Of a stretch of DNA of 64,000 nucleotides, positions 25,581 through 33,536 are shown in pieces (position 1 is the stretch's first letter; every line of letters starts with the position of its first letter). The notes beneath the pieces were generated by a model. It was not told the origin of the DNA and did no database searches. It worked only from the letters and a program-made list of their open reading frames with translations. The translations under genes and the position numbers were made by a program. This DNA is from JACVRN01 sp963715565 (GTDB lineage Bacteria; Acidobacteriota; Blastocatellia; Pyrinomonadales; Pyrinomonadaceae): NCBI GenBank assembly GCA_963715565.1, contig OY970256.1, positions 3,100,001 to 3,164,000 on the forward strand. The letters run 5' to 3'.

Positions 25581-25932
25581 GGCGACGGGTCTCCTGTGAT
25601 GGGAAAGAGTTTTTTCTAGCGGGACCGAGGAGCGTGAGGAGCCTCGATGCCTGTGTGGCACTCGGGGCTGATGATGAGGTGGCACGCTCTCGGGGACGCC
25701 CGTGTTGCGTGATTAGAACGAGCCGGATTATATGCTGAAATCTCTCTACAGAACAGGCCGTGTTGCACGTACAAAACACGTTGCATGCGTAAGACAGGGC
25801 GTGTTATAGTCTTTCGTACTCCCGAACCTTTCAACGAAAGAGCCTCGCCGAAGCTCTCAAGAAAGAGAGTGTGTCGAAGCAAAGGCTGCAAGCTCAGAAC
25901 GAAAACTTTGCGGGCGAGGTGGTGCGATAGGT
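25581..25932. other. Intergenic region with candidate promoter
   Basis: 352 nt. The only feature I can support is a promoter-like pair at 25781-25810 facing the gene at 25933. No RNA gene or repeat is evident. Confidence 0.5.
25781..25810 (+). promoter_or_regulatory. Candidate promoter for 25933 gene
   Basis: TTGCAT (25781-25786), 18-bp spacer, TATAGT (25805-25810). It is about 120 nt upstream of the TTG start. Confidence 0.4.
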
Positions 25933-26532
25933 TTGAGACTTTATTGTAATCGCTACGCGCATTTCAAACATCCACTGGTGTGTGCCGTGAGTTGTCCCTA
26001 TCGCACGCGCTGCCGTGATTTCGCGCTTTTTTACGACGAGAACCGGGCGGAAGTTGACCGCCTTGTGGAAGATTATTTTGAGACGCATGCGTCCGTGGAC
26101 GAGGGCAAACAGGAGCGCGCCTTTACGCCCACGGCCTCGCCCGTCCAATTGCGTCAGCTAATACGTTTGGAGGTAAAAAAAGAGATGGCGGATGCCAAGT
26201 ACATCTGGATTGGAAAAGAAGATCAAGCCGAGTTGTTGGAGCTGGACGAAGTGATTCGACGCGCCGAGCGCGGCTCAAAGGCCAAGCACATTTACAAGGT
26301 CGCACAGGAGATGGAGCTGCGCTTCCAGCTAGTGCCCGCAAAGCGTATAGAGAAAGCAAAGCGCGCGGCGGCTACCGAAGCCGAGCGTGCCGATGCACGC
26401 CGCCGTGCGCGTCGCCCGCGCCCCGTGGCGGTCGAATCGCCCGCGCCGCTCAAGCCTGTCCCGGCCATCGAAGCGCAACCGCAGCCCACACGCCGCACAC
26501 GCAGAGTCGCCAAGGCCGCGGGCGATAGATAA
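25933..26532 (+). CDS. Cys-rich N-terminal protein of unknown function
   Basis: 199 aa. The start is TTG at 25933, because an in-frame stop lies directly upstream and the Cys-containing N-terminus (YCNRY...LVCAVSCPYRTRC) looks like a small metal-binding module worth keeping. The middle is helical and charged (LIRLEVKKEMADAKYIWIG, AELLELDEVIRRAERGSKAKHIY) and the last 60 residues are Arg/Ala/Pro-rich. No enzyme motif is seen. I do not recognise the family; it may be a taxon-restricted protein. Its stop codon lies in the left arm of a palindrome. Confidence 0.68.
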   Translation: MRLYCNRYAHFKHPLVCAVSCPYRTRCRDFALFYDENRAEVDRLVEDYFETHASVDEGKQERAFTPTASPVQLRQLIRLEVKKEMADAKYIWIGKEDQAELLELDEVIRRAERGSKAKHIYKVAQEMELRFQLVPAKRIEKAKRAAATEAERADARRRARRPRPVAVESPAPLKPVPAIEAQPQPTRRTRRVAKAAGDR

Positions 26533-26653
26533 AAGAGAGACGCGGGGAGTGGGAGACGCGGCGACGCGGCGAAAAAGAGAGGGGCCTTTCTTAAAAGGAT
26601 TGCTTTTTTCTCTCCGCGTCGCCTCGGTCTCCCACTCCCCGCGTCTCTTTTTT
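26531..26653. repeat. Heptamer-built palindrome a
   Basis: Arms 26531-26580 and 26604-26653 are largely complementary, with a perfect 20-bp core (GAGACGCGGGGAGTGGGAGA). The arm is built of 7-nt words (GAGACGC, GGGGAGT, GGGAGAC, GCGGCGA). It starts on the stop codon of the 25933 gene and could act as its terminator (T-run at 26648-26653). Confidence 0.8.
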
Positions 26654-26814
26654 ACATCCTGCTCAAGCAACTCACGGTTGGCGGGGAGCGTCCGACATCG
26701 TACCGGAGCGGGTTTTGCCCGAGGGTTCTTTTCGGGTGCGCGCTTGCCAAACGGGCGAGCCGCCGTGCATACTCGCTCGAAAGCTTGAATTTTTTACGTG
26801 ACTGTTCTTGAGCA

Positions 26815-27861
26815 ATGATGCAAGCGTTGTTTTCCTTCTATTTTTCTTCTCCAAAACGTCTCTTCATCACTTCGGCTCTGGTCCTGCTGGTCGGGCTCGC
26901 TTCTGCTTTCCCTGCGCGCGCGCAGGGGCAAGACCCGGACGAAGTGGTCAGGGTCGAGACCAATCTGGTACAGCTCAACGTCGGCGTGGTTGACCGACAG
27001 GGCCGCGCCATCACGAACCTGGGGCGCGGCGACTTCGTGGTCTACGAGGACGACGTGCGCCAGAACATTCAAAACTTTGAGCCGACGACCACGCCTTTTA
27101 GTCTGGTTTTGGTGCTGGACATGTCGGGCTCTACCTTGAGCTTTCGCCAGCCGCTCAAGATGTCTGCCCTGCGTTTCATAGACGCGCTTGCACCCGAAGA
27201 CCGCGTCGCCATCGTCTCCTTTAATGACAAGGTAGACCTGTTACAGGGTTTTACTTCCGACCGTAAAAAGATTGCCGACGCGATTGACCTGGCTCAGGGC
27301 AAAGGCCAGACCAATCTTTACAACGCGTTGCGTTTTTCTTTGACGAGGCTCGCGGAGGAAGGCAAGCGGCGCAAAGCCATTATTGTTTTGACCGACGGGC
27401 TGGACACGGAGATGCGTGGGCTGGATAGACAGGCGGCAGCCAACGCCACTACGAACGAAGCCGCCATCGCTTCCGTGAAACCGGGCGCGAGCGCTTCTCT
27501 CAATTCCGTTTTGACTTCTGCCGACCGTTTGGGCGTCTCTGTCTATCCGCTGGCGCTGCCCTCCGGCGACGTCAAAAAGCTGGCCTATCCGGACCCGCAG
27601 CAAATAGCCATCTACACTTCGGCGCGCGAGCGCCTGCAAACCCTTGCCGACCGCACGGGCGGGCGTCTGAATGAGATCAAACGGCTCGAAGACATGGGAA
27701 GACTCTACGCCGAAGTCGCCGCCGAATTACGCACGCTCTACAGCATGACCTATCAGCCTGCTGGAGACCGCAAACGCGACGGCACATGGCGCAACATACG
27801 CATCGAAGTCACACGTCCCGAGATGCTCGCGCGCACCAAACCCGGCTACTACGCGCGTTAA
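26815..27861 (+). CDS. Secreted VWFA-domain protein (VWFA-related acidobacterial type)
   Basis: 348 aa. The signal peptide ends at FPARAQ. The mature N-terminus (VRVETNLVQLNVGVVDRQGR, then ITNLGRGDFVVYEDD) is the beta domain that precedes VWFA in the family described from Acidobacteria (TIGR03436). The VWFA domain follows with a complete MIDAS: LVLDMSGSTLS, a Thr loop in GKGQTNLYNAL and IIVLTDGLDT. The C-terminal YSMTYQPAGDRKRDGTWRNI is also typical. It likely binds Mg or Ca and a protein partner outside the cell. An upstream ATG/ATG pair leaves the exact start open by one codon. Confidence 0.9.
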   Translation: MMQALFSFYFSSPKRLFITSALVLLVGLASAFPARAQGQDPDEVVRVETNLVQLNVGVVDRQGRAITNLGRGDFVVYEDDVRQNIQNFEPTTTPFSLVLVLDMSGSTLSFRQPLKMSALRFIDALAPEDRVAIVSFNDKVDLLQGFTSDRKKIADAIDLAQGKGQTNLYNALRFSLTRLAEEGKRRKAIIVLTDGLDTEMRGLDRQAAANATTNEAAIASVKPGASASLNSVLTSADRLGVSVYPLALPSGDVKKLAYPDPQQIAIYTSARERLQTLADRTGGRLNEIKRLEDMGRLYAEVAAELRTLYSMTYQPAGDRKRDGTWRNIRIEVTRPEMLARTKPGYYAR

Positions 27862-27961
27862 AATTCGCGCTCGCGCAACACGCTTTTGCTCCACACCTGT
27901 CCGTTTGACATTTAGCAGCCGAGCCCCTATATTTTCTTTTCCGCCGCGCACCACACAACGC

Positions 27962-28038
27962 GCACCCGTAGCTCAGTTGGATAGAGCGTCTGACTACGAA
28001 TCAGAAGGTCGCAAGTTCGAGTCTTGCCGGGTGCACCA
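27962..28038 (+). tRNA. tRNA-Arg (anticodon ACG), CCA encoded
   Basis: A 77-nt cloverleaf. The acceptor stem GCACCCG pairs with CGGGTGC, the D-arm contains AGCTCAGTTGGATAGAGC, the anticodon stem TCTGA/TCAGA has loop CTACGAA with anticodon ACG, the T-arm contains GTTCGAGTC, and the 3' CCA is encoded. The wobble A is normally converted to inosine by TadA, so it reads CGU, CGC and CGA. It sits at the edge of the AT-rich nuclease gene, a common integration position. Confidence 0.96.
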
Positions 28039-28045
28039 TCAAATA

Positions 28046-28076
28046 GAGAGGCTGAACCGCAGCCTCTTTTTATTTT
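28046..28076 (+). terminator. Rho-independent terminator after tRNA-Arg
   Basis: GAGGCTG, loop AACCG, CAGCCTC, then TTTTTATTTT (28048-28076). It starts 10 nt after the encoded CCA. Confidence 0.85.
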
Positions 28077-28141
28077 CTCTTGCTTCTCTTTAACAATCTG
28101 ATTAAGGTTTCTATATTTAAAAGAGCAGGGGGGCGATCTAA

Positions 28142-29980
28142 GTGAAACTCAAGACCTTTAAAATAATTAACTGTTTCGGATTTCGTGACTCAGGGGAGAT
28201 AAACTTGAGCGATGAGCACAACTTTATTTACCTTCTGGGACGTAATAGTTCTGGCAAGAGTTCCGTTTTGAATGCCATAAAATATTTTGAGTGGAATGCT
28301 AAGCCTTCAGAGAAAGCAAACTTCCAAAACTTTAATGATAGCGGAGAGACACCCGCCTTAGTCGCTAAATACGAGGTAAGAGAATCAAAGCTATCTGAGG
28401 AAGAATTTAAGGAAGACTTGATTAAGAAATTCGCCGAGCTAAAAGTTAATGAAGGAGCAATGAACTACAATCTAAAGCTCAAAACACTATTCGATACGGT
28501 GTCAAGCCTCTACATTGAGTTAATTACTCGGATAAACGCTGCCGAAGAAATTACTATTTGGAAACTCTCTGATGGACATTATCATTACCTTGAGAGCGGG
28601 AACGATGAATATACGCTGCGTAAGGAAAAAGTGGTGGATGCTATAGATGCAGCTAGGGATAGGGATGGGAACTTTAATATTAATGGCACGCAGAGAGACC
28701 TTGATATAACGTGGAACACTTTTGAAGACTTACTATTCCTACGGTCTCCTAACATATATCTCTTCAATGAAAAATTTTCGCTTCGAGAAGTTCTGCCGGA
28801 ACGCATAGATTCAGATTGGGAGGGCATTAATAACAAATTTCTAAATATCTTTATTGATTACTTAGGCAAAGAGAAGGTAAATCAATACTTAAAATCAAAT
28901 GATCCTGAGGAAAGGGAGGAACTGCTTTTCGGATTAAGGAGGAGTGTTACGACACTAACGGATAAAGTAAATCAGTACAGAGCCGACTCTCTAAACAGCG
29001 ACCTTCTTGAAATCTATCTTCACGATAAAAATGGGATTCAAATTACAGTTAGGACAGACGGCAAGAAATCATACTATGCACATCTCAGCGACAACACGAA
29101 GTTCTTATTTGCATACTATCTTTATCAAGAAACAAACAATATAAGCGGCGACATTCTTTTATTCGATGAACCTAGTAACGGTTTCCACCCCACAGCGCAA
29201 ACTTTTATCCTGAACTTTCTCAAACAGCTTGCCAACGATGGCAACTTAGTCATAGTTGCCACACACTCAGAGTATCTAATTGACCTTGATTTCCTATCCG
29301 GTGTGCGCTTAATGAGCATAGACGACAATAAAAATATCGTTGTCAAGAATCATTTCTACAATCAGACTAAAATAAAGGGTGATTACCTCGCGCTTCAGCC
29401 TATACTTGATGCTATAGGCTTTAGATATGGTAATCAGATAAACATTAAGGACAAAGTTATCGTTACTGAGGGAGTAACTGACCTGCTTTATCTTCGAGCA
29501 TTCAACCAAATTCTAGGTCTCACTGACGAACTTGATATTGCTCCAGCTAGAGGGGATGGGACAATTCTTAACATTATCCCTTTGCTCGTTTCACAGGGAA
29601 TCAATTTTAAGATCGTGCTTGATACAGGGAATGTTAAGCAGAAAATTAAATCAGTCTTTGGTATAGAAGACAAATTTATTTTTGAAGTTCCCATTCCATC
29701 AAGTTTCATAGGCAAGACGGACGGTTCTGGTATAGAGGATTTATTTACTAAGCCTGATTTCGAGAAGCGTCTACTTGAAATAGGTCATACTCCCACAGAA
29801 GAATATCAACACATAAGCAATAGTCAGTATATAAAAATGTCCGGTGCTAAGAGATTAGTAGCACAGCGATTTTATGAAACAGCTTCTTCTTTCTCTGAAA
29901 GTGACTTTGAAGCTGAAACGATAGAGAATTTTAGTAACGTTTTGAGCTTTTGCAAAAACTCGGATTGGTATTCCTTATAG
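28142..29980 (+). CDS. OLD-family-like AAA ATPase with TOPRIM domain (putative defence nuclease)
   Basis: 612 aa, GTG start at 28142 with AGCAGGGGGG upstream. The N-terminal ABC/RecF-like ATPase shows Walker A LLGRNSSGKSS. A long helical insertion runs from about residue 60 to 310, then a signature-like region, Walker B ILLFDEPSNGFHP and the switch His VATHSEYLIDL. From about residue 440 comes a TOPRIM domain: KVIVTEGVTDLLYLRA (catalytic Glu), then FKIVLDTGN in place of the usual D-x-D. OLD-type nucleases act in phage defence, alone or with a UvrD-like partner (Gabija); no partner is present. The gene is much more AT-rich than its neighbours and lies next to tRNA-Arg, which suggests acquisition. 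Confidence 0.85.
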   Translation: MKLKTFKIINCFGFRDSGEINLSDEHNFIYLLGRNSSGKSSVLNAIKYFEWNAKPSEKANFQNFNDSGETPALVAKYEVRESKLSEEEFKEDLIKKFAELKVNEGAMNYNLKLKTLFDTVSSLYIELITRINAAEEITIWKLSDGHYHYLESGNDEYTLRKEKVVDAIDAARDRDGNFNINGTQRDLDITWNTFEDLLFLRSPNIYLFNEKFSLREVLPERIDSDWEGINNKFLNIFIDYLGKEKVNQYLKSNDPEEREELLFGLRRSVTTLTDKVNQYRADSLNSDLLEIYLHDKNGIQITVRTDGKKSYYAHLSDNTKFLFAYYLYQETNNISGDILLFDEPSNGFHPTAQTFILNFLKQLANDGNLVIVATHSEYLIDLDFLSGVRLMSIDDNKNIVVKNHFYNQTKIKGDYLALQPILDAIGFRYGNQINIKDKVIVTEGVTDLLYLRAFNQILGLTDELDIAPARGDGTILNIIPLLVSQGINFKIVLDTGNVKQKIKSVFGIEDKFIFEVPIPSSFIGKTDGSGIEDLFTKPDFEKRLLEIGHTPTEEYQHISNSQYIKMSGAKRLVAQRFYETASSFSESDFEAETIENFSNVLSFCKNSDWYSL

Positions 29981-30614
29981 CAATTAATTGCATTAGCTAA
30001 TTCCGTCACCATCAAGACATCAGGATTAAACAGGTAGCCTGATTTTCACGCTGAGGATCGCAACAATTCAGACCGGACACGTCCGATTCCTGTTTTCGTT
30101 AGCAAAAACCTCATTTTCAGCCAAAATAGAGCCGACTTCACGCTCAACAAAGTTGTCTGCACGTCCGGTAAAGCCAACTGCACGCGCGCGGCTCTCATCT
30201 GCATGCACATAACTATCATCTTGACCGACACAACTGCTATCTGCATGCACACGATTGCTATTTACGCATATATCAGTGTCATCTACACGCGTATAAGTTT
30301 CATCTACGCGTACATCAATGTCATCTGCATGCACATGACTCTCATCTGCACGCCTGTCAGTGTCGAATGCGGCGGGGGGATGGTGGAATGCGGGCGCTGG
30401 AGAATGAAGCGCGGTTGTTTCAAGTTGCGCGGCTTGTCCTGAGAAAAAGGTTGCGGGCGGTGGGAAAAGAGATATAATCCGCGCGCTCAAAATAGACGAC
30501 GGCGCGCGGCGGCGCGTACCTCCAATAGACACGCGCCACGCATGTCCGTTTCCTTCAACCCACCGGAGGGAACCCTTGCGCTCCTTCCTTAACCTCAGAA
30601 TCGGAGGAAAGAAA
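29981..30614. other. Non-coding region with 21-bp tandem repeat
   Basis: 634 nt. The main content is the tandem repeat at 30134-30364, listed separately. Both strands are open through the repeat because its unit is 21 bp with no stops, but neither has a convincing start. A purine-rich stretch with the AGGAAAG ribosome site at about 30602-30609 leads into the next gene. Confidence 0.6.
30134..30364. repeat. Degenerate 21-bp tandem repeat (11 units)
   Basis: Units start every 21 bp at 30134, 30155, 30176, 30197, 30218, 30239, 30260, 30281, 30302, 30323 and 30344, with consensus ATCTGCATGCACA..A.T.TC. Unit length is a multiple of 3, so each strand encodes a 7-residue repeat. Leftward this reads ADESHVH, ADDIDVR, VDETYTR, VDDTDIC and so on, continuing in diverged form to about 30068. 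The leftward heptads keep an Asp/Glu pattern despite DNA divergence, which hints at past or present coding. Confidence 0.8.
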
Positions 30615-31304
30615 ATGAACGACCAGCAGCGACGCAATCAGGAGCGTTTCGTACGCGTGTGCAATTACGTCGAGAGCTTGCCTGAGCAGTTTCCGGCCAC
30701 GAGCCGTGGCGGGCTCTCACTCGCAGCCATTAAGAGTGCTGTCGAAGAGGCGGAAAATCTGGACGCCCAGCGCGTCAGTAACACGAGCACTGCGCAACAG
30801 GGCACGAGCCAGCGTAAAGAGATACGCAACGCTTTGCGTGCGCAAATTACACGCATCAACGAGACGGCGCGAGCCGTAGGCATTGATCGCCCGGAGGTGA
30901 AAGATAAGTTTCTCACATCGACAGGTCGTCTCAACGATCAAGACCTGCTGGGGCTTGCGCGTTCGATCATCGTCGAAGCGACGCCGTTCAAACCACTCTT
31001 TCTTGAATACAACATGCCCGAGAATTTTCTTGATACCTTGGCGGCTGCCATAGAGAGCTTTGAGGAGGCTGTGAATCGTCAGGATACAGGCACGGGTGGG
31101 CGCAGCCGGGCGCGCACAGGCGTAGATGCCACGCACAGACGGGCAGAGAGCGAGCTTGATAAGCTTAACGCGGCGATGCGCAATAAGTATCACGACGACC
31201 CCGCAACGCTGGCAGCGTGGGACAACGCACGCAGCAAAGAGGCGTCGCCACGCGGACAACGCAACGCGGGCCAAACTAACCCAGCGCAACCCCCGCAGAC
31301 TTAA
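30615..31304 (+). CDS. Protein of unknown function
   Basis: 229 aa from ATG 30615, preceded by GGAGGAAAG, which decides the start over an earlier in-frame ATG. The sequence is soluble and helical: RRNQERFVRVCNYVESLPEQ, KEIRNALRAQITRINETARAV, LTSTGRLNDQDLLGLARSII, FLDTLAAAIESFEEAVNRQ. A low-complexity basic/Pro tail begins at about 165. There is no signal peptide, membrane helix or catalytic motif. The repeated helices resemble structural or regulatory proteins. I do not recognise it; it may be restricted to this group of bacteria. Confidence 0.7.
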   Translation: MNDQQRRNQERFVRVCNYVESLPEQFPATSRGGLSLAAIKSAVEEAENLDAQRVSNTSTAQQGTSQRKEIRNALRAQITRINETARAVGIDRPEVKDKFLTSTGRLNDQDLLGLARSIIVEATPFKPLFLEYNMPENFLDTLAAAIESFEEAVNRQDTGTGGRSRARTGVDATHRRAESELDKLNAAMRNKYHDDPATLAAWDNARSKEASPRGQRNAGQTNPAQPPQT

Positions 31305-31351
31305 AAAGTATCCATAACAGGAGACCCAAACCCGGAGAGGAGAATAACAAA

Positions 31352-31653
31352 ATGAGCCTACCTTTCTTGTTTGCCTGCTCGTCCATTTTCCCGCGCACGC
31401 ACAAGCTCTCACTTAACATCGCACGAAAGGAGCTAGACCGCGTGGGCTTCGAGGTCATCTCCCCGGCGGCTGATTGGTCGCAGGTCGGGCGGAATGCCGA
31501 CACTGTAGTTTTCGCCCTCAGCGTGCCTATGGATACCAAGAAGACCTACGTGAACGTGATCGCCGTGTCGAACAGCAGTAATTCCGCCACGCAATGGTCC
31601 AAAAGGTCTTTCAGGTCATCAAGGAGAGCAGAGCCGAGATGCTGGATTCTTGA
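31352..31653 (+). pseudogene. Small protein of unknown function, apparent frameshift near 31590
   Basis: ATG 31352 has a good ribosome site (GGAGAGGAG). The first 80 codons (SIFPRTHKLSLNIARKELDR, GFEVISPAADWSQVGRNADTV) look coding. After NSSNSA the open frame turns into Ser/Arg-rich sequence, while the adjacent frame gives MVQKVFQVIKESRAEMLDS and a stop at 31651-31653. The natural product is therefore probably about 100 aa and the reading frame is broken by one indel. The longer uninterrupted frame to 31783 is likely an artefact. Function unknown. Confidence 0.5.
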
Positions 31654-31737
31654 GCCGGTTGGGCGAGCCGCGCCCTTCACAAAGGGCCAGAGCTTAACCA
31701 TCGCACACCTCGCGTGCGCTCCTCGCTTCAGACAAAC

Positions 31738-31770
31738 CGTAGGGGCAGGGTCAAGCCCTGTCCCCCTACG
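31738..31770. repeat. GC-rich hairpin repeat
   Basis: CGTAGGGGCAGGG (31738-31750) and its near-complement at 31756-31770 flank TCAAG. This GTAGGGGCAGGG-type hairpin is of a kind often dispersed between genes in bacterial genomes. Confidence 0.65.
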
Positions 31771-31837
31771 ATGCTCTCCATGAGAAACCGCTGCCGGCGC
31801 GCTTGTGCTTGAATTGAACGTTAGCGGATAGGTCAAA

Positions 31838-32365
31838 CTATTTGGGGCCGAACTGGGCGACGATGCGGTTGCGTATCTGCTCGGGCGTCAAGCCTTCCTC
31901 TTTCTCAAGGCGATAGGCCATGAGGGCTTCGCTGACGCAGACGGCGCAGTGCGCGGAGTGGTCCGATTCGTAGCAGGTGTGTAGGCTCTTGTGGCCGAAG
32001 CCTTCGTCGCAATAGCAGTAGCAGGGGAGCTGCGCGAGCGTTTGCGGAATCTCTTTGGCGATACGGTATGCTTCGCGCGCTTTGCCCGTGAACTGTTCGG
32101 GCGCAAGCGTCGGCCCGAGGTTCTGTAGCTCTTGCCCTGCGACCATGTAGGCGGGGACGCGAGCAGGATTGTTGCGCTGCTGTTTGGTCATGGACCCGTG
32201 AGAGTCTCTGCGCCGCCCGCTTTGGCCGGAGCTTACCAGAAGCATGACGGCCACCATCAGCACCGCTATAGCCAGAATTAATATGCCAGCCTTCTTCGTC
32301 AAAGTTTTATTCTCCCGTCGAGCTTTTCCTGCTTCAAGTAACTTTCGATGATTCGTCGCGGGCAA
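31838..32365 (-). CDS. Membrane-anchored PCYC-motif protein
   Basis: 175 aa. It has a basic N-terminus and then a single transmembrane helix (about residues 26-46). The outer part contains LAQLPCYCYCDEGFGHKSLHTC with further Cys/His (CYESDHSAHCAVC). PCYC-x-C followed by HKSL...C is the signature of the PCYCGC-motif family (PF13798), usually lipoproteins or membrane proteins of unknown role. The many Cys and His suggest metal or redox binding outside the cytoplasm. The tail EEGLTPEQIRNRIVAQFG is a common helix of this family. An alternative start could be downstream at the Met before TKQQ. Confidence 0.82.
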   Translation of the reverse strand: MPATNHRKLLEAGKARRENKTLTKKAGILILAIAVLMVAVMLLVSSGQSGRRRDSHGSMTKQQRNNPARVPAYMVAGQELQNLGPTLAPEQFTGKAREAYRIAKEIPQTLAQLPCYCYCDEGFGHKSLHTCYESDHSAHCAVCVSEALMAYRLEKEEGLTPEQIRNRIVAQFGPK

Positions 32366-32469
32366 AGGTTTGACGGGCGTGTGCCGGACCAGAGCACGAA
32401 CCTATGCCGGACACGCCCGCCGACCTTTATGTTATTACGGTCGAGCGAAAGAGGGCAAACGCGGGGGCG

Positions 32470-32586
32470 GCTCAAATCAGACTCACCGCCGAGACGCAGA
32501 GAGCGCAGAGGGGGCGCAGAGAAAACATTTCAACTCTCTGCGTTTACTCTGTGTCCTCTGCGTCTCGGCGGTGAATCGCTTGAGTC
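32470..32586. repeat. Dispersed palindrome, second copy (CACCGCCGAGACGCAGAG)
   Basis: Arms about 32471-32520 and 32533-32586 share ACTCACCGCCGAGACGCAGAG and its complement, with outer arms GGCTCAAATCAGACTC and GAATCGCTTGAGTC. It is related to the 4134-4255 element. The right arm extends into the xerD 3' end, so the last about 14 residues of XerD (after the conserved end) are encoded by repeat DNA. Confidence 0.8.
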
Positions 32587-33488
32587 GAAGAAGCGCGCGG
32601 GTGGTGGCGGTCGTAGGTGGCGCGCAGGTGGCGGTCAGTGATGTGTGTGTAAATCTGCGTGGTCGAGATGTCGCTGTGGCCCAGTAGGGATTGGACGGAG
32701 CGGGAATCCGCGCCGCGCTGCAAGAGATGCGTGGCGAAGCTGTGGCGAAGGGTGTGCGGGGAAACATGCTCAAGCCCCGCGCGCAGGGCGTAGCGTTTAA
32801 CCGCAGCCCAGATGGTTTGCCGCGTGAGCGGTCGTCCTAGCCCGGTGACGAAGAGGCGCGCGTCGTTAGCACCTTTGGCGCGTGCGCGTAAATTTCTGTA
32901 AAGCTCCAGCCAGTGCGTGGCGCTCTTGCCGATGGGCACGCGCCGCTCCTTGCTGCCCTTGCCGTGACAGACGACGAGACCGGCATCCAAATCCACATCC
33001 GGTGTCTTGAGCGAGACCAGCTCAGAGATACGCAGGCCCGTCGCGTACATCAATTCCAGTATCGCGCGGTCGCGCGTGCCCTCTTCCGTAGCGGTGTCCG
33101 GCGCGTGTAGCAGCCGCTCCATCTCGTCTTCGCTCAGAAAGCGCGGCAGATGCGTAGTCCCCTGCGGCGTGTCGAGGTCTTCAGCAGGGTGGCTCTTGAG
33201 ATGGCCGTCCATCATCAGAAAGCGATAGAAGCCGCGCGCCGCGCTCGTCGCGCGCGTGACTGATGCGGGCGCTAAGCCTTCGCGCATGAGCGAGGCAATC
33301 CACGCCCTCAAGTCCGTGCGCGCGAGGTCTTCAATGCGCTTATCATTCTTCTTAGCCCATTCGTCCAGACGGGCGAGGTCGCGCCGGTAGCTGGCGAGCG
33401 AGTTTGCGGCCAGACCTTTTTCCACCTGCAAGTAGGTGAGAAATTCTCGCACCAGATTACGCTTTGAAGCTCTCTCGGTTGTAATCAT
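32544..33488 (-). CDS. xerD: Tyrosine recombinase XerD/XerC-type
   Basis: 314 aa. N-terminal SAM-like core-binding domain (FLTYLQVEKGLAANSLASYR), then a catalytic domain with the full residue set: Arg in ATGLRISELVSL, Lys in HGKGSKERRVP, His-x-x-Arg in HTLRHSFATHLL, His in LLGHSDISTTQIYTH and the nucleophile Tyr in QIYTH. Length and spacing fit XerD, which resolves chromosome dimers at dif with XerC. It lacks the extra helix insertion that marks integron IntI, so it is not the integrase of the cassette array. The C-terminal tail (STQAIHRRDAEDTE) is encoded by a palindromic repeat and is probably dispensable. Confidence 0.92.
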   Translation of the reverse strand: MITTERASKRNLVREFLTYLQVEKGLAANSLASYRRDLARLDEWAKKNDKRIEDLARTDLRAWIASLMREGLAPASVTRATSAARGFYRFLMMDGHLKSHPAEDLDTPQGTTHLPRFLSEDEMERLLHAPDTATEEGTRDRAILELMYATGLRISELVSLKTPDVDLDAGLVVCHGKGSKERRVPIGKSATHWLELYRNLRARAKGANDARLFVTGLGRPLTRQTIWAAVKRYALRAGLEHVSPHTLRHSFATHLLQRGADSRSVQSLLGHSDISTTQIYTHITDRHLRATYDRHHPRASSTQAIHRRDAEDTE

Positions 33489-33536
33489 TAATCTTAAAAA
33501 TCGCGCTCGTCTCTTTAGCTCGCGCTCGATTTAGTT

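Noticed and set aside
30203..30442. Rightward 79-codon frame in the 21-bp repeat
   Set aside because: No ribosome site; hydrophobic heptads follow from the repeat. The minus-strand reading is more regular but also lacks a start.
32544..33488. XerD-like recombinase as the integron integrase
   Set aside because: It has a plain XerC/D layout without the IntI-specific extra segment, lies 15 kb from the array and reads away from it.
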